Below, piece after piece: positions 8,680-10,401 of a DNA stretch of 10,401 bases. Both the position numbers and the translations under genes were made by a program. Within the stretch, counting starts at the first letter, position 1, and the number at the start of each line of letters is the position of its first letter. The DNA is from Lunasporangiospora selenospora (lineage: Eukaryota; Mortierellomycota; Mortierellomycetes; Mortierellales; Mortierellaceae). The notes under the pieces were generated by a model. That model did no database searches. It was not told the origin of the DNA and worked only from the letters and a program-made list of their open reading frames with translations. Location: contig JAABOA010000453.1 in NCBI GenBank assembly GCA_015680635.1, positions 4,103 through 14,503 of the forward strand, written 5' to 3'.

Positions 8680-8689
8680 AAGGGGATTA
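8680..8689 (+). promoter_or_regulatory. AAGGGGATTA element in the peroxiredoxin promoter
   Basis: Exact 10-base match to the element upstream of the GST gene, again on the plus strand and 125 bp from the ATG. Contains the stress element core AGGGG. It is followed by a second related half (ATTAAGG). Confidence 0.4.
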
Positions 8690-8706
8690 AGGTATCGGGA
8701 CTTGTG

Positions 8707-8734
8707 GAGAGAGAGAGAGAGAGAGACGCGCGCG
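8707..8734. repeat. (GA)10(CG)4 compound microsatellite
   Basis: Ten GA units run directly into four CG units, about 70-100 bp upstream of the peroxiredoxin ATG and therefore within its promoter or 5' UTR. The alternating CG run can adopt Z-DNA; length variation is likely. Confidence 0.9.
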
Positions 8735-8804
8735 ACACTGGATCAGGATCGTTTCTCCTTCCGCACTTCTTCATTTCCTACCAGTCTTTCCCATTCCCAA
8801 CAAC

Positions 8805-9987
8805 ATGCTTAGAGCTACACGCGTCCTCTTTGTAAATGAATGCCCTCTTGTTTGTTGTTCTTTTTCATTCTGCATTCATCTTGATTACTCAAAAGTTGAG
8901 AGGAAACATCATCCACATCGAGATGCTGTGAATGGATGCCTGATTGTCTTTTTATTCTCGTCTGCAATATATCTCTGCCTAGTCCTCTGGAAACTTGGTC
9001 TCCAAGAACCTGAACGCCTCGGCTGTCTTGCACCGCTCTAGCCCTTCAGACACTGTCAACCCCGCAGAGCTCTTTGGATCGGCCAAGAAGGCTGTCTTGA
9101 TTGGAGTTCCAGGTGCCTTTACCCCAGGTAAAAATCTACTTGGAGGATGTCATGTTGTTGAAAAAGGAGACCTTGCCTATTTCTTTTTCTGACTTGAGAA
9201 TCTTGTTGTGGACTATTGCAACACGTTGTAGGATGCTCCAAGGTATGGAAAAGGCCAGTTGTAACCAAGAGAGAAAAGACATGCTCCTAGATCTCGAGTC
9301 CCCCCGTTTAATCTAAACCCCTTTTGATCTGTTGTAGAGCCATGTTCCTGGGTATTTGAAGCATTATGATGAGCTCAAGAGCAAGGGAATTGACTTGATT
9401 GGCTGCGTCTCTGTCAACGATGCGTTTGTTATGGATGCATGGGGCAAGGACCTCAAGGTCGAGAACAAGATTACCATGTTGGCTGATCCTCAGGGCAGCT
9501 TTGTCAAGGACCTTGGACTTGACTTTGACGCCTCTGGTGAGTCCTGGCGTGCCACACACACCTCTCCATAGCCTACTCACCTAACAGATATCCTGCCGAG
9601 CTGTGCCTGAATCTTTTACGCTGACTCTATTCACAATTGCTTAAACTAGCTGCCTTGGGAGGAGTCCGATCCAAGCGCTTCGCCCTTGTGCTCGAGGTAA
9701 GGCCTTTAGCACATGTCATTCCTTGAAGCAGGTACTCTGGATCTGAGGCTGTGTTAACAATCCATTTTCTCCTTCTTTCCTGTATGACCCATTTTCCAAT
9801 TGGTATAGAATGGAAAGATTACCAAGGCATTTGTTGAGGTACAATTCACTGCCATGGATATTGTTTATTTTTCGTTTTTGGATTACGCTCAAGAAACTCA
9901 CCAGACTGTTCTGTCATCTCCTTTGCTTAGCCCAACAACACTGGTCTTTCGGTTTCTCTTGCAGAGAACGTTCTGAAGGAGCTCTAA
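8805..9987 (+). CDS. Mitochondrial Prx5/type II peroxiredoxin
   Basis: A thiol peroxidase that reduces hydrogen peroxide and organic peroxides. Seven exons: 8805-8831, 8983-9127, 9232-9242, 9338-9536, 9650-9696, 9809-9838 and 9931-9987; 516 nt, 171 aa. The start MLRATRVLFSSGNLVSK is basic, hydroxylated and acid-free, as in a mitochondrial presequence. The family signature PGAFTPGCSKSHVPGYL places the peroxidatic cysteine at Cys59. Further matches are IGCVSVNDAFVMDAWGK, LGGVRSKRFALVLENGK and VEPNNTGLSVSLAENVLKEL. The only other cysteine is Cys84, 25 residues on, the spacing of plant type II peroxiredoxins. The resolving cysteine of human PRDX5 (Cys151, in TGLTCS) is Val here. Exon 3 is only 11 nt and carries Cys59. 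Junction phases all agree. It lies in tandem after the GST with a shared promoter motif. No canonical AATAAA is near the stop; the nearest is at 10121. Confidence 0.94.
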
Positions 9988-10217
9988 AAAAAAGGTCTCC
10001 TTTGGAGGACCTGCATGACTGGGCGTCGGAAATAACAATAGAAAAGAAAAAAAAAACTTCAGATTAGCAAAGTCCGGCCTTGTTGCAATTACGCGGGTCC
10101 CTTGGAGGCTGCTGCACACCAATAAAAATGCCGCATCCCACTCCTTTTCTCCCCTCTTTCTCTCTGTCATCAGACAACACTCCATCCCCCGAATCCTCAA
10201 TTCACCAATCCATCAAC
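9988..10217 (+). promoter_or_regulatory. Peroxiredoxin 3' region and promoter of the next gene
   Basis: A 230-bp spacer that must hold both the peroxiredoxin 3' end and the next gene's promoter. An AATAAA at 10121-10126 is 134 bp past the peroxiredoxin stop and 92 bp before the next ATG, so it may serve either as poly(A) signal or as an A/T promoter element. A pyrimidine-rich tract (10141-10168) precedes the ATG. No gene is visible. Confidence 0.5.
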
Positions 10218-10224
10218 ATGACCC
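10218..10224 (+). CDS. First coding exon (7 nt) of a gene cut by the window edge
   Basis: A plausible start, ATGACCC, follows a pyrimidine-rich leader and the context CCATCAAC. A GTAGGT donor comes directly after, so the exon would encode Met-Thr plus the first base of a third codon. The intron then runs through CT-rich sequence and a T18 tract to the window end without a usable acceptor. Introns placed right after the start codon are typical of ribosomal protein and other highly expressed genes in fungi, but nothing identifies the product. Confidence 0.5.
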
Positions 10225-10287
10225 GTAGGTGCTTCCCATCATTCAGTGCTTCTTTCTAGTTGTCTCTTACCGGGACATGGTGTCCTT

Positions 10288-10317
10288 TTCTCCTTCTCCT
10301 TCTCCTTCTCCTTCTCT
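10288..10317. repeat. (TTCTCC)n hexanucleotide repeat
   Basis: Four perfect TTCTCC units plus a partial fifth, inside the presumed first intron of the right-edge gene. It continues as CT-rich sequence, and the window ends in 18 T bases. Confidence 0.9.
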
Positions 10318-10401
10318 CCTTCTCTCTCTCTTTATCCCCTCCTTTCCTTTCTGGACCAAGAATCAGCATTGCAAACTGTTTGCTTTTTTTTTTTTTTTTT
10401 T

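Larger units (their letters stand above)
8089..8804. other. Spacer between GST and peroxiredoxin
   Basis: A 716-bp spacer. It contains the GST polyadenylation signal, a T12A14 homopolymer junction, a possible decayed minus-strand cysteine-rich secreted protein gene, the AAGGGGATTA element, and a (GA)10(CG)4 tract about 70-100 bp before the peroxiredoxin start. No intact conserved gene is visible. Confidence 0.6.

Overview
The window looks like nuclear DNA of a filamentous, early-diverging fungus, most likely a Mortierella relative (Mortierellomycotina). The reasons are GT-AG introns of about 90-190 bp in every gene, CT-rich promoters, compact intergenic spacing and fungal-type proteins. The lineage is an inference from style, not from a search. 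Assembling the exons by hand gives four complete multi-exon protein genes, each with a length that is a multiple of three and intact family motifs. A fifth gene begins at the right edge.

Layout, left to right: (1) 1-1379 has no gene I can support. (2) 1380-3700, minus strand, 7 exons, 539 aa: a membrane-anchored M28 zinc aminopeptidase with a PA domain and a cytosolic acidic dileucine signal. (3) 3701-4539 is a divergent promoter region full of simple repeats: (TC)17, five copies of an 8-bp unit, a CATC/CGTC array and CT tracts. (4) 4540-6570, plus strand, 7 exons, 426 aa: the mu subunit of the clathrin adaptor AP-2; its last exon appears to be only 6 nt. (5) 6951-8088, plus strand, 4 exons, 252 aa: a sigma-like glutathione S-transferase with a TATA box. 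(6) About 8313-8521, minus strand: a possible decayed gene for a small cysteine-rich secreted protein, spread over three frames. (7) 8805-9987, plus strand, 7 exons, 171 aa: a mitochondrial Prx5-type peroxiredoxin whose peroxidatic cysteine lies in an 11-nt micro-exon. (8) From 10218: the first seven coding bases of another plus-strand gene, followed by an intron that runs out of the window.

The GST and peroxiredoxin are tandem antioxidant genes whose promoters share the exact 10-mer AAGGGGATTA, which contains the stress element AGGGG, so they may be co-regulated. The peptidase and AP-2 mu both relate to membrane traffic and share a divergent promoter, but nothing in the sequence shows that they work together. 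I did not find a convincing wholly new system. The items most worth checking are the cysteine-rich relic, the catalytic micro-exon, the 6-nt terminal exon and the shared promoter motif.
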